Source of the DNA: Zonotrichia leucophrys gambelii
Lineage: Eukaryota; Chordata; Aves; Passeriformes; Passerellidae
Length of the DNA stretch: 64,000 nt
Reading direction: 5' to 3'
Assembly (NCBI RefSeq): GCF_028769735.1
Contig: NC_088178.1
Span: 1,240,001-1,304,000, forward strand
This document shows, in pieces, positions 33,976-46,631 of this stretch. A model generated the notes under the pieces. The model was not told where the DNA came from and ran no database searches. It was given only the letters and a program-made list of their open reading frames with translations. Within the stretch, counting starts at the first letter, position 1; each line of letters opens with the position of its first letter. Position numbers and translations under genes: made by a program.

Positions 33976-36955
33976 CACTTCTTATATGATCATTTTCCTA
34001 AAACCTAAGCAGCTTTTCTGCACAGCTGTGCTTTCCAGCCCTTGCAACTTAGAGATTTCAGCTTGGAGTAGAACTTTGCATCTTCTGTGGAGCTTTCCTG
34101 TCTCCCTGTGCTGTTCCATCCGGCTCTGTGAGAGCCACAGACCCTGCAATTTGTGAGCAGCTTCTTGGTGGGCAGAAGGGGAACATCACACCCGTTTTCA
34201 CCGTGATTGCAGCAGTCCAAGTGACAAGAAACACCTCTGAGGGTGAGGAACTCCCAGAAGGTCCCTTCGGAGCAGGCAGTGGGTTACACATGGAGCACAA
34301 GTGCAGGACTGACTGAAGCAGCCCAGCTTGGGAAGGGCAGATCCAAGAATCTCTGCACTGGGAGACCTCCACTGCTGTCCCAGGCACCTCTCAGCTTCCT
34401 GCAGGACAGGGGAAGGGGACATAAAGTGGATTTGCAGGCAAATATTCACTGATGAAAGCTGTGTCTCTGCATCTGTGCACAGGATCAGGCAGTCAAGGGT
34501 CGCTGGGATGAGAAATCTCATTGACCACATCCAGCAAGTGCTTTAGGAGAAAAATCACTGTGAGGATACACCTACATCCTTCTGTGGATCTGAGCTCAAA
34601 TATCAAACTGCTGTTGTGCTTTTCCTAGCAGGAAATGATGCCAGGATCCACATGGGAGATCCATTTCTTGGTATTCTGCAGCAACACACTGAGGCAATGA
34701 AATCCCCAGGTCACTCACAGGTTCCTGAGAGATCTTTAGCCCTTTTTTAGGAACTTTACTCAACCAAATCCCCACACTCTCCATAAGTCATAAATATATG
34801 GAAAATTAGCAGAACGCTGAGTCTGCCTTCTGAGAGATGATGCAGGGTCTGAGGGGAAAGCTCCTGGGACCACAGAACACCCACCACACTCAAAAAGGGC
34901 AGCAATTATCCCAAAGAGAGGAGGAGATCATGCAGACAAGGGAAATCTGGCTTCTCTTGTGGGTGAAACCACAAAAATTATGTGAAGCTTCTCCTTCCTT
35001 CCTCTTCCTTTCATTCTGCCCACACACATCCTATGCAATCCAAGCCCGAGAGCAATGAACAGAGCGCAGCTGAGCATTAGAGGGGTCCTCTCAGAGATAA
35101 ATCTCTGCAAAACAGCAGATTTTAGGGCAGTTGCAGGCTGGTGAGCACATAATTGCTAAAGTTCTGGTGCTTTGTTCTGAGCACATGCTCAGCTCTCCTC
35201 AGTTACTCTCCCACAGGATCCTCTGCATCTCAGGGTTTGTGCTCCATGCCAAGAATGGGCAGCAGGTTGGAAAACCAACTCCTCTTTTTCCCTGGAGCCC
35301 TCAGACTGATAAAGCACATTAATGCAAGACTGTTGGCTTGATTTTCCCCTAACAATTCTAGGTAGAGCTTGTGCAATCTTTGGTAATATTTCCCTGCTCA
35401 CAGTACAAAGTGCCTGCAGAGGAAAGGGAGCACCAGGGATTTGTGATTAAACATCTCCCAACAAACCAAGACCTCCTTTCCAAGCTGTCCACATGTCCCT
35501 GACCACCCCATGGCCCTCAGCCAGGACAGCTGCCCTGTCTAACCCAACAGCCCCTTTATGACCCTGCTAAAAAGGGATTTGCAGAGTATAAAAAGGTGTG
35601 TGCATAGTGCAGGACCCTGCTTCTTCCATCCCAGCAAGCAAAACTTGCTGACTTCCCAAACTGAGCAATTTAAGTCAGTCACAGATCTACTTTCCAGAAA
35701 TGGAGCTAACCCCTGTGACCAGGCACATTTCTGCACTTGGATGGGGTGTTGGGAAAACCCCACTTCTTTGGGTTAACCTGCAGCTGAGCCATTTCACCCT
35801 GTGCCTCTGCACTTGTGTTTCACCTGGGACTGCTCGTAGCACATTTCAATTCCCTGTGGATAAGTGCACCTCTCCCCAAAACTGCCTCTTTCTTCTTCAA
35901 ATTGCCTCCTTCTTTCCCAAAACCGCCTCTTTCCACACAAAGAAGCTTTGTGAGGTTACCTTGCACATGAAATCTCACCACCCCAGCTGAAACCTCTGCA
36001 TTTCCCACCCCTCTGCACTGCAGTTTCTCAGGCTGGAACTGCCACCAGCGTTGCAGATGTTTGGGTTTCTATTTCACTTGAAATTAATACTTTGTATTTA
36101 TATTAAATATGGATTTATATTTATCTTTGCACCAAATTCTCCCTGTTTGCTCACACTGAGAGCTGCAGTGAGGTTTTCAGCAGGATATGTGATTCCAGCT
36201 GCCTTCCAGAGAGGAAAGAAGCAATTGCAATGTCAATTTTTATGTGCCTAAATCAAGCCCTTGTTCCCCACACCCACTGCTTTTCAGTGATTGGTAACAA
36301 ACTTCATTTGCTGTATTCTCATCCAGTCACATGGATTTTGTGACACCCCCAGCACCCTCTGTGTTAATGGACAGACTGATGCAACTGCCTTTGTTTTGCA
36401 AATATTTGTGGTGTTTTGTGTTTTGTTACTCATTTCCAAGGAAGATGTTGTGTTAGGAAAAACCCACATTTTTGTTAGTAGATAGCAGTGGTGGTAAATA
36501 CTTTAAACAGGCTAAACCCTCACAAACTTATTTATTAACTTCACTATTACCAAATTCCTTTTCATTCCTATTTTCAGGCAGCCTAAAGAGGAGCAAACAG
36601 TATTAATAGCTATTGAATAAACATGATTAAATCCAAACCACAGCCCAGAGCTAACTGTGAAGGATTTCCACCCTGCCCTGAGCTGCAAGGGTGTGCGTGG
36701 GCAAAGCTCTCCACTCTTCCCTGGCGTGTGGCACCTGTGCTCCTCTAGCCAGATCCCCAGGATTTTAAACATCACCCTCTGAATGTCACTCCATGTCAAA
36801 AAATCAGCCATGAGAGGGGCAAAGTGTAATACCCACACTCAGGAACCCAAGGGCTCCACCAGCACCCAAAACCAGGACAGGAAAGTCCCCAGGGTCCAGG
36901 CCAGTTATTGCTGCTGGGGCTGGGTACAAATCACAAACGGGACAGGACTGCTGGG
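33976..36955. other. Unique intergenic DNA, no gene seen
   Basis: About 3 kb. It has GAGTATAAAAAGG (35,585) as an isolated TATA-like string and an imperfect pyrimidine-rich repeat at 35,870-35,940. ORFs up to 126 codons overlap on both strands and are not recognised. Confidence 0.35.
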
Positions 36956-37644
36956 GGTAAGAGCCTGAATGAGGGATGTGGGACTCCAGGGGCTCTCCAA
37001 AATGCAGTTTATTAGATCCAAGAGGTTGCAGCAGCCCAGGGTGGTGGGTGACAGAGCTGTGCCCACAGCTGTCAGCTCCAGCTGCAGCCAGGCCTGGAGA
37101 CCCTTAGTTTATGTTACAATGCATTATATACTTTTCTTTTGGTTACAATTCATTATTTACTTTTCTCTGCTGAGCATCTTAATACAGTAGAACCAATCTA
37201 TACCTTAACTTTTATCTGTAGCCTGTCATAACTGCTATAATTCCCATATTCATGTTACTGTTCTCCAAGCACTAAAAGTTAGTACATTACAGCTTAAGCT
37301 AGAAGTTGTTTTTCAGTTTTCTTGCAGCGGAAAATTCTGAGACCTTTTAGCTGCAACATTTGCTTCCTTGTTTGCCTGTGCTCTCTTTCTGCTTAAAGAA
37401 GATGGTAAAAACATCTTCTTGTTTGGGGTGGGTTTATCCTTTGCTCTAAGCCATAAAAACCCCTTCTAACTCACACACCCTTTGCCTCCTTGGTTATCCA
37501 GCAAGACTGGCTCAGCAATTCTTTTCTTCTGTATCAAAACTTGCTTCCATCTCTATTCCTTTTTCAGATCTTACATTCAAAAATCTTTCTGCCAAGCACA
37601 CATATCTGTGAGACTTTCTTGTCAAACTTTCATCTTTCCCAGCA
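36956..37644 (-). mobile_element. Solo ERV LTR, family E
   Basis: It shares almost every block with the copies at 27,234 and 45,032: GGGACTCCAGG, CAAAATGCAGTTTATT, CAGCTGTCAGCTCCAGCTGCAG, AATACAGTAGAACCAATC, GTTGGTTATCCAG-like and CTTTCCCAGCA. It carries a small internal duplication around TTTTCTTTTGGTTACAATTCATTATTTACTTTTC. The left end reads GGTAAGAGC where TGTAAGAGC is expected. Flanks GCTGGG and ACTAGG are only an imperfect target duplication. Confidence 0.85.
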
Positions 37645-37650
37645 ACTAGG

Positions 37651-38159
37651 GCCGTGCCTTGAGCTGTTTTACTTTCCAGCATCAGTCTCATTCCATGGTT
37701 ATGACAACCGGAAGATGCCAGCAGCTCACATCCCTGGCAGCAGATGAAGAACTTAATGTTACAACTCACTTTAAGAGTTTTTTGACCAATCACACAAAGA
37801 AAAAGCACATTGACAGTAGTTCATTTCAAGCACTATAAGCACAGGTACCTTTGGTTAAACAGTGCTGCTTATTTTGAATACAATGCCTGCTTGTAAGCCT
37901 TAAAACACAACTCACAGAGCTTCATTATTAAGCTTAAAACTTCCTAATATCTCACTAGATAAAATTTTCTGCAGCTTAGGGAGTTATTCTAGATAAGCGT
38001 TAATACACAGACCATTGTTCTATTTGTCCTTTTGTACTTCTTACATAATTTTTCTGCTGACCAATCTCATGGCTGCTGCTTAGCTCTAATCACAGTTCTG
38101 TCTCTGAGGCCTGCCTTGTGCAGCTTTCCCAAAACCCTCTGATTTCAAGGATTCCCACA
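37651..38159 (-). mobile_element. ERV LTR, family I
   Basis: On the minus strand it starts TGTGGGAATCC at 38,159. It runs through TCAGAGGGTTTTGGGAAAGC, ATGAGATTGGTCAGCAG, AATTATGTAAGAAG, TTTTAAGCTTAATAATGAAG and GTGATTGGTC. It fades at about 37,651, directly against the family E LTR. It links the 5' fragment at 10,987 with the 3' fragment at 33,421. Confidence 0.7.
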
Positions 38160-38574
38160 GCTACCAGCTTCCAGCTGCTCCTGGTTAGAGAGCTCAGCAT
38201 CCCTTTGCAGGTTCTGACGCAGGAGTGGAGACACAAGGAGTCTCCCTGCCCAGCGATGGAAATAGCAAGGACACCACACTCTGCAATAGCCCTGGCAGAA
38301 ACAAGGTCTAAAAACCCTGCCCAGCTGGAACCTCCTGGCATTTCAGCATCCTGCATTCCTCCAGCCATTCCCCTGGTGCTGTTCATGAGCTTCTGCTGTG
38401 AAGGAGGACAAGGAGCAGCATTTCAGGCACTGAGCTTGCCCTCCTGCTGCCCTGTGGTGCCAATTGTGGGCATCTTTTATCAGCTCCTGTGCCACTGGGC
38501 ATCCCTGCTCCTGCAGAACCAGCTGTGACACCCAGCTCACTGCTGAAGCTTCCTGCTCACAGCCAAGCCTCATG
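38160..38574. other. Unique spacer, no gene seen
   Basis: An open frame at 38,118-38,528 starts inside the family I LTR and has no domain. Confidence 0.3.
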
Positions 38575-38580
38575 GATAAG

Positions 38581-39039
38581 TGTGGCATTCACATTCTCTG
38601 AAAAATTCCTTTTGCCCAGGATTTCTCTCCTGGGAAGCTGAGAAGCCTCAGAGAAAAGGAAAACAATAATTATCTGATTTGTTTCTCCTGTGTTTTGCTT
38701 ATGGGGAATGAGTGTGGAGATTGTTTACCCACAGGTGATTGTTTCATTGGATTCTGCTGTGGGTTGTTTTCACTCTTTGGCCAATCAGTGCCAAGCTGTT
38801 TTGGGGCTCTGAAAAGAGTCACGAGTTTCATTATTATCTTTTTAGCCCTCTGTAAGTATCCTTTCTGTATTCTTTAGTATAGTTTAGTATAATATATATA
38901 ATATTATTATTATATAATATATTATTAATATATTTAATTTTAATTTAATAACTGTAATATAATATATTCTAATAAAGTAATAAATAAGCCTTCAGAGAAC
39001 ATGGAGTCAGATTCATCATTCCTCCCTGCCAATACAATA
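38581..39039 (+). mobile_element. Solo ERV LTR, family A, complete
   Basis: TGTGGCATTCACATTCTCTG at the start and CCAATACAATA at the end. All family A landmarks are in order, including GGCCAATCAG, GAGTCACGAG, TTTAGTATAGTTTAG, an AT-rich core (38,885-38,985) and AATAAATAAGCCTTC. Flanks GATAAG and GCTGAG match at 4 of 6 bases, so the target duplication is unsure. Confidence 0.88.
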
Positions 39040-39157
39040 GCTGAGCACTGCCTGCAGCCCCCAGCACTGACTGCCAGGCTGCCTTGAGTGCTCCCAGGGC
39101 TGGAGAGGCCTGGCCAGCCCTGTGGGATGGGGGGCAGCATCAGAGTGTGCCCCTCAT

Positions 39158-39560
39158 TGATGCCTCAGGATTTGGCTTTTATGTTTTTCAGATCCTGTAC
39201 TGCTTTAGTGTATAACTCGAAAGCTCCATAGCCTGTTAGTTACTGTCTTCCCATTTTATTTTATTCAATTTTGTTCAGACAAAACAGTTCCTCTCCCTGG
39301 GCCTGAAACTCAAGGATACCTTACTGCCTCAGGCCCTGAAAAGTATAAAATAAAGTGAGTTGGGAGGGAGCAAACTGGAGGTAAATGTCTTCATTACCTA
39401 AAGCTGTAATTGGAGGATTAACCCCTGATATATAAATAGACCAAACTTTAAATTGTCTGAAAAACTCATGACCATTGTCCATCTTGGGTGCACCCCCCCA
39501 GAGGCTTCTGGCTGCCCAAGCTGTGCCTATTGAACACCATTAATAACACACAGAAAATAT
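39158..39560 (+). mobile_element. Solo ERV LTR, family J
   Basis: From TGATGCCTCAGGATTTGGC it parallels the copy at 46,632: TTCAGATCCTGTACTGC, CTCAGGCCCTGAAAAGT, GAGCAAACTGGAGG, GGAGGATTAACCCC, ATATAAATAGACC and GTCCATCTTGGGTG. Ends and target duplication are not resolved. Confidence 0.65.
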
Positions 39561-41202
39561 CTCTGCACTGAGATGCCACGGGAAGAAATCCAAGCAGGTA
39601 ACACCAGCAAGGACTCTGATGTGTCAGAGTCCAGCATTTATTTCCCCATCACAGAAGGTAGCAGGCTTGGCAAACAGCAAAGTTCATGTGTGTGTTTAGG
39701 ATGGGGAGCAGCACAGCCCTGGTGCAGTAGAATTGGTCTCCAGGCACTGGCAAACTAAAACAGCAACAAGATGAGTTTTTTCCAAGGAACTGCACATGGG
39801 AAGAGAGTGTAGTATCCAAGTTGTTAAAAAAAAAAACCAAAAAACCCAACAAGAAAAAACACCCCATTCCCTTTCCTGCTGAATCAGTTAAGAATTAGTC
39901 AGGAAATCCTACAGAGGCAGCAACACAGTTGTCACAGTTATTTTTGGTATCTGCAAGAAATCAAGGGGGCTGCAACTATACAGAAGAAGATTAATGTGGT
40001 GCAGAAGGAAGTTAAATCATAAACATTTAAACAAAGGCAATAAATCTGAAGGGAGCTTCCTGCTTTAAAATGCAATTTGGCTCATCAGCTGATTTTGATT
40101 TAAAGGTGGTGTGTGCTGGTTTTGGCAAAGCCACCAATGCTTCCCCTCGTAGTTACTGAGATATTTCAGGACACTGCTTCTGACTCAGTTCTGCCTGACT
40201 TGCAGCCCCAGATGGCCTTGGGGAGCAGCAGCACAACCCAGCCCAGCCACAATGGCAGCCCCAGAATCACAGATCACTGCAGGAGTATTTGCTCTTGCCA
40301 CACTTTGAAATCCAACCACTTTTAGGGTCAAAGGTCCCAATAGAACCCTGAGTGTGGCTGCCCCAGGCACAGAGGGGAAGTGCTGCCCACACAGAGCACG
40401 TGTTTGGGACAGGAAGGTCGCCTCTGAGTGATCTGCAAAAACCCAGAGCAAAACCTGAGCGAGGGGAGCACTGAGGAGTGCTGCAAGCCCTGGGGGCAGA
40501 GCCAGGAGGGCCCCAGCAGCTGCAGCATCCCTCTCAGCTGAGCAGATCTCACAGCTGTGCTGGGTGGGATGCAGCATCTGCCTGCCCCACCCAGGCAGAT
40601 GTGTCCAGCTGTGCCTGAGCCCACCTCGAGAGGAGAAAGAGGGATAAACCAGCCTCCTGTTGTATCTAGCACCAGCCTGCCCTTCTGCCAGGGGCACAAT
40701 GGGGCCCTGCAAAGGACACGAGCAGCCCTTGGACTTTGCAGATAAATACATGTGGGGAAGCAAAGATCCATCTCTATAGGCAGAATATTTAATTTAATTT
40801 ACAAACATGGAGTTAAAGATACAGATAAATTGAAATAGCAGGTGGAGGCAGAGCTGTCAGGTCTCACATCCCTCAAAGGGTGCATAACAAAGTAGTGCCT
40901 CAGTCAGGAGCAGCTCTCAGGAAGCAAGGCTTTCCCACAAAATGTTCCACAGCCTGGGAAACCAGAGTTAAGCTTCCCCTACGCTGACAGGCACTTCATG
41001 ACCTCACCAAACAAAACTGATAAATGGCAGGAATTAATTGAAAAGTCATCTTTTGCTTGGGCAAGAAGGCAGATCCGCATTTGGAGGGAGGCCAGATCCT
41101 CTTTCCATTGTGCAGCAGCCAGAATTTCTGTTTGATGCTGCCACCCCCAGTTTGGGGGTCAGTCTGTGTCCCACCCACTCCAGACCCAGGCTGGGGGGAG
41201 TT
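39561..41202. other. Unique intergenic DNA, no gene seen
   Basis: The 192-codon minus frame at 40,185-40,763 lies in a GC-richer patch with a second overlapping frame and no recognisable domain. An A-rich run lies at 39,827-39,860. No gene supported. Confidence 0.35.
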
Positions 41203-41887
41203 CTGGATGCTGAGAATTTTGGACTTTCTGTGCTGACAGGCACTGACCCCCAAGAGAACACTGTACTGACCTGAGGCTGTGGAGAAGGCCTCCAAAATGG
41301 AATGATAGAACTGGGATTGTGGATGTGGAGTTTGAGTAGAAGTGTGTGATATCACATGGTGAAAAACATGGTGGAGTTGAAGGTTTTAGAATACAGCAAT
41401 ATATTGGTATATTATAATATATTAGTACACTATATATATTATTATATACTACATATTATATTAATTATATTATATTAATTATAGTATATTGATTATATTA
41501 TATTATACATTCAGTACATTCTATTAATATATTGTATATATTAAAGTAATATATATAGAGCAAGATAGAGGTTTTAGGGCAGTGGCTGGTCCTTTTTCAC
41601 CTTCTTCTCCATGGGTTTGGGTGGTATTTTGTAACTGGACAGAAAAGTCCACATTGTGGACTTTGAGGGATCAATTATTGGGTTAAAAATAAAAAATAAT
41701 TTGGATGTCATTTCTTAATTGGATAGTTTAGCCTCAAAAGACCTTGTAGAGGAAGAGAGTTAGCCATTTTGTGGCTTGTTAGTGGGATACTGCAGAACTG
41801 TGTGACTGTAACATAGATAAGAAAGAATAAATATTTGAGTCTGAACATGAAATATCCTCTCAAGTGCCTTCAGTCCCAACCTGGACA
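41203..41887 (+). mobile_element. Solo ERV LTR, family C, with AT expansion
   Basis: Same order as the 5,284 copy: ATGCTGAGAATTTTGG, GACAGGCACTGACCCCC, GAATGATAGAACTGGGATTG, TCTCCATGGGTTTGGGTGG, CATTTCTTAATTGGATAG and GAATAAATATTTGAGTCTGA. About 165 bp of AT-only DNA (41,395-41,562) replaces the short TAGCAATATCTATAAAGC segment of other copies. Confidence 0.8.
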
Positions 41888-42496
41888 GAGAAAAGAAGCC
41901 AAGAACTGGCATTTAGTGATGCCCTGTGTGAGGACTGAATTCATGACCTTCAGCCCATCCGAGCCCTTTCCTCCTGGCAGCAGCAAACGCCTTCCTCCAG
42001 TGCTGTGTCCTCAGTGCCACCCAGGATGGCTCCAGAGGCAGAGCCAGGGGCTTTGAGCTACAAATGGGACCACAAATGGGAGCACAAAGAGCTCAGCAAG
42101 CTGTCAGCAGTTATGAGAGGCAGATTCAATCTGCAAAAGTGCCCGCGGTTCTTGTGTGAGGGAAACAAATGCAACTCTGGAATGAATAATTCAAAATAAG
42201 CACATGGATTCTCCATGTCAAATCTGGGGACAAGGGTTGTCAATTTAGGCACAAAAATGACACAAAGCCTATGCAAAGCAGCAGCTGAGTTGATTTGCAT
42301 GGAATGGCAGGGGTAGAACCTACAGACGTTTCTCAACCGCTGTTTTTCTCCAAGTTCACCCTCACATATGTGTTTGTAGGAAGGTAAACTTTCCTGTCCC
42401 TGCCTCCTAGGACACTGAGGGTACCAGATTTGTACTGCACTTGCTGAGCTCCCACGAAACAGTGAAGGAATTGCTCTTCTCCCAGGAGCAGACGCA
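41888..42496. other. Unique spacer, no gene seen
   Basis: No repeat or exon recognised. Confidence 0.3.
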
Positions 42497-42502
42497 AAGA
42501 GG

Positions 42503-43266
42503 TATCAATGCACGGCACCCCCAGGCAGGGAATAATGTGAATAATGTGCTCTGGCTCCATGGTTTCAGAAGGCTGAACAAATACTGAACAAAAACTATAT
42601 TACACTAATACTATAGTATATTATAACTGTATATAATACCAGAATTAATTATACTTATATCATATATATACTTATATTATAATAATACATACACTTATAA
42701 TAATATATACTTAGATATGTAGTTATAATACTATAATAATATATAAATATTATATTACTATTTAAATAATTTATTATAGTAATAGGATAATATAAATATT
42801 GTATTATATATTTTAAATATTATATATAATATAATATAATATAATATAATATAATATAATATAATATAATATAATATAATATAATATAATATAATATAAT
42901 TAATATAATATAATATAACTTAAGATATAAGTTATAATACTATAAGTTGTATTATAATACTATATTATAACTATACTAAAGAGATACTACAGAAAAACCT
43001 GTGACTGTCTCCAGACAGTCACAGCACAGCTCTGACCTAATTCATCAATCAATCCAAACAACCATCACCAGTTGGTCCAATTAATAAATCACTTTTGGTA
43101 AACAATCTCCATAACACATTCCACATGTGCCAAACAACAGGCGCATCAAACAGAAATAACAATTGTTTTCCTTCTTCTCTCTCTGAGCTCTCTCACTGCT
43201 TTCTCCAGGAAAAATCCTGGGAGAGAGAATTATGTCTGTCTCTGTTCAGAGAATGTGAATACCACA
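42503..43266 (-). mobile_element. Solo ERV LTR, family B, with TAATA array
   Basis: Flanked by a perfect 6-bp duplication AAGAGG (42,497-42,502 and 43,267-43,272). On the minus strand it starts TGTGGTATTCACATTCTCTG and ends GTGCATTGATA. It carries GTTGTTTGGCACATG, GATTGTTTACC, CAGTCACAGGTTTTTCTG and TTCAGCCTTCTGAAACC. The core promoter region has swollen to about 400 bp of AT-rich DNA including a pure pentanucleotide array. Confidence 0.9.
42826..42918. repeat. (TAATA)n array inside a family B LTR, about 15-18 copies
   Basis: Uninterrupted ATAAT units from 42,826 to about 42,900, then slightly imperfect units to 42,918. Confidence 0.95.
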
Positions 43267-43272
43267 AAGAGG

Positions 43273-45025
43273 CACCTGAGCTTAGGGCTACAACTCTCAG
43301 CACAAGATTTTGGTTAAAATTAGGCTCCCAGTGCCAAGTCAGGCTGAAATGGCTGGGAGAGGTCATGGTGGCCACCCTGAAAAGCCTTGCAGTTAGTTCA
43401 GGCTCAACCACCCAAACCCTCAGTGCTGCTGGCCCAAAACACCTCCAGAATCAGAATTCCCCAGCTGAAGCTTGCAATTATTTTCAGATAAATAGGTACA
43501 CGAGCAAGTGCTGACAGTCTAAGTCTTCTTCCTTTTTGCCAGAAAAGAAAATATAGAAGGCTTACAGTAAATAAAGATGACAGTTTAATTGTCTGCTGAT
43601 AAAGTCCAAGTTTCAGTGTGTTTCTTGGTTTTATATTAAAATCACACCCAGTTCAATTTCTTTAACTGTAATAAGATATACCACATTATTAATACATACC
43701 AAGCCACAAGGAATTTATTAGTGGTGCTGTTTGGTTTCATACCATGACAGTTTATCTTGCTGCTTTGCCAGTTTATCTGTAATTTTTTCACTGTCTGACT
43801 AGCAGCTATGAAAAAAAGAGCTAAGTGAAACCCTGAACAATTCATATTCTGCTGCTAAAGAAAGCTTGACCTGTTTAGACTTTACTGTAGAAAAAATCTC
43901 AACCTTTTCTGACCCAAAGATTTCCCTGCACTCAATTTTCAGGAAGCTTCAACAACAAACTCTTACTAGAAAGTCAGTCGTGGTAAGCCAGCTATCTGGA
44001 CGATTTCACTGCCTGGACCAGGAAAACAACAAGCTCCAACATGTCCTTTGGCTTATAAACACAGCCCTGAAACAAAAACAAACACACATGCCATTAACCA
44101 TTTCACCCTGGAGCCTGAATTTCACAGGAATTTAAACAAACAGACTGCTTCTAAAAGGGGCTATCCCAGCACCTGCTGGCTCAAAGCTGTACCAAAACAG
44201 GAGAGTATTTGTGGTGTTCCCATAAAAAGAAAAACTGCCTTAGTCAAAGTGAAATCCCAAACTCTCCAGTGGTTCTTTTAAAACCAGTGGCTTTAGGAGT
44301 AAGCTTGATATTTGGCAGTTGCTACACACAGAGAGCTGCATTTCAAAATACAAGAGCTGCTCCTGATTTCACTCACATTGAGGGGGTTTAAAATAACTCC
44401 AATGAATTAATAAGCAAAGTTACACCTCAGAAAGGAGGATGTAAAGGTGGGAAAAGGATGAAGCCCATAAGGAGACTTCTCCAAATGAGAATTTCTGTTT
44501 AAAAGCCATTTCTGAGTGACCCATCCAGCGCTGAGTCACTGATAGGTGCCTGTAGAGCTCCAGGCAGAATACACCTCTGGTGCTACATCCCAAACCCAGC
44601 TCACTTCCCTCCAGCCCTGCCCAATCAGCCTTTTCCAGCCCCTCCAAACAACACAGAGAGAAAAAAAGGGCTGGGTAGTGACTGCTTCCCACTGCTGTTA
44701 ACACCAAGGGCACAGATCAGGCGTTCCCACACTGCTCCAGCAGCTGCCCCTTTGTCCTGCCTAAGCAAGGCAAGGAATGAGCCATGCACAGCTGCCAGAG
44801 CTCCTTTAGCAGCAAACAGAAATGTGGGGACAGCAGAACTGCTTCAGCAGGACCCCCTGGCTCTGGGGGCAGCCACAGGGGGCTGGAAAAGGCACCCATG
44901 GGAAATAATCTCAGCAGAAAGCAGCAATATGAGAATGAGCCAGGGAGTTCGGAGCAATTCTCAGAACAAGCAGAATTCACATGGAAAGATGATGATTTTT
45001 AAAAAATATTTAAAAGCTGGGTTTG
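43273..45025. other. Unique intergenic DNA, no gene seen
   Basis: About 1.75 kb without recognised repeats. The ORF at 43,095-43,514 begins inside the LTR and is not supported. Confidence 0.35.
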
Positions 45026-45031
45026 CTAAGG

Positions 45032-45550
45032 TGTAAGAGCCAAAAAGAGGGATATGGGACTCCAGGTGGCCCTTCAAAATGCAGTTTATTCCATCCAAGA
45101 GGTTACAGCAGTCCAGGGTCGTGGGTAACAGAGCTGTGCCTACAGCTGTCAGCTCCAGCTGCAGGCAGGCCTGGAGACCCTTAGTTTAGATTACATTGCA
45201 TTATAGACTTTTCTTTGCTGAGCATCTTAATACAGTAGAACCAATCAATACCTTAACTTTTATCTATAGCCTGTCATAACTGCTATAATTCCCATATTCA
45301 TGTTACTGTTCTCCAAGCACTAAAAGTTAGTGCATTACAGCTTAAGCTAGAAGTTGTTTTTCAGTTTTCTTGCAGTGGAAAATTCTGAGACCTTTGGTTA
45401 TCCAGTGAGACTGGCTCAGCAATTCTTTTCTTCTGTATCAAAACTTGCTTCCACCTCTATTCCTTCTTTAGGTTCTACATTCAAAATTCTTTCTGCTAAG
45501 CACACACATATCTGTGAGACTTTCTTGTCAAACTTCCATCCTTCCCTACA
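45032..45550 (-). mobile_element. Solo ERV LTR, family E, perfect 6-bp target duplication
   Basis: 519 bp, TGTAAGAGCC...CCCTACA on the plus strand, flanked by CTAAGG at 45,026-45,031 and 45,551-45,556. It lacks a roughly 110-bp middle segment present in the other two E copies (the GCTCTCTTTCTGCTT to CACACACC part). On the minus strand the tail contains GGAATAAACTGCATTTTG. Confidence 0.95.
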
Positions 45551-45556
45551 CTAAGG

Positions 45557-46631
45557 GCCACCTAGACACCAGCTTTGAAACAAGTTCTTTGGGTTGTAAG
45601 GTGACTGTCCCCAGGGATGAGTGACCAGTGCCCTGACCCCACCGGAATGCAGATGCCAGCCTGGGCTGGCAGAGCAGTGGATGCCTGCTTTGTGTAAGAG
45701 CAATCTCCATGGCAGGGACACAGGTTTGGGGCTGGAACAACATCAGCTCACACTGGCTGTGACTTCACACCACTCCAGCTGCACGTGGATGTCTCCTCTA
45801 GGCTCATTTCCAACATTTCCTGTGTAATAACCACCCAGACATCTCCGGCCTCATTCCTCACAGCTGCACCATGCAGTGGACCAGGGCTGGTCCCAGCTCA
45901 CCTGCTGGATCCTCACACTCAATTTGCCTTTTTCACCAGAACACAGTATGGATGGTTCCTAGTCATCCTGTGAGCAGCCACTGCCCTGACATCTCCTCTC
46001 CTTCTCAGTATTTTCTAACTGATCAGGCTCCTGCTAAAGAGCAGTTTTTCATTATTAGTCACTGCTGAGTTTCACCCTTTTCTTCTGGTCTCAGCATTCC
46101 TGGTACCATGTTCTAGCTCCTTTCCATGCTGAAGCTGTTTCCTAATTTCTGTCCAAGGCACATTTTAACCAGCACCAGGGGAATTAAGGAAAGCAGTGGC
46201 TGAGGTTGAGCCCTATGGAGGAGAATCCCTCACCTCCAGCCGTGCCAGGACCCCATTTTGCTGTAGCTGTCTCCCAAAGGAGCAACTCCTGTAGTACCTT
46301 TCAGCAATCCTTGTCTTCTCTCACTAGGAGCTGTTTTCCTGTTTTCCCTTCTGGAATGCTGCCCAGCGGGTGAAGGGGCACAGTGAGCTGTGCTGGGGAA
46401 GTTTGAGCTGGGAGCTGCGTCTGCTGAAGCTGAACAGGCACAAAAACTCTAAATGCTCATTCTCATTTAGGGACTTGGCCATCTCCTGTCAGCTTTAAAT
46501 GACTCCTAATGGGCTGAAACCAGCTCACAGCAGACCTGCAGCCACTGCCTGACAGGAAAACCTCTGGGGGTTTGCAAATCATCTGAGGCACAAGCGTGTC
46601 CATGCATCAGTGGGGAAAGGCATGGCCTGCC
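45557..46631. other. Unique intergenic DNA, no gene seen
   Basis: About 1.1 kb. Short frames (45,621-46,068) show no domain. Confidence 0.35.

Noticed and set aside
33598..34156. ORFs with PFVQT, HLCKP or HKWGL repeats
   Set aside because: Three overlapping frames are open because the VNTR has no stop codons; no single frame is favoured. Kept only as a repeat and a finding.
35585..35600. TATA box in GAGTATAAAAAGG
   Set aside because: Isolated string with no transcript, CpG island or LTR landmarks around it.
40185..40763. 192-codon minus-strand ORF, the longest in the window
   Set aside because: No domain or motif, lies in a GC-richer patch, overlaps another long frame, and has no splice or promoter context.
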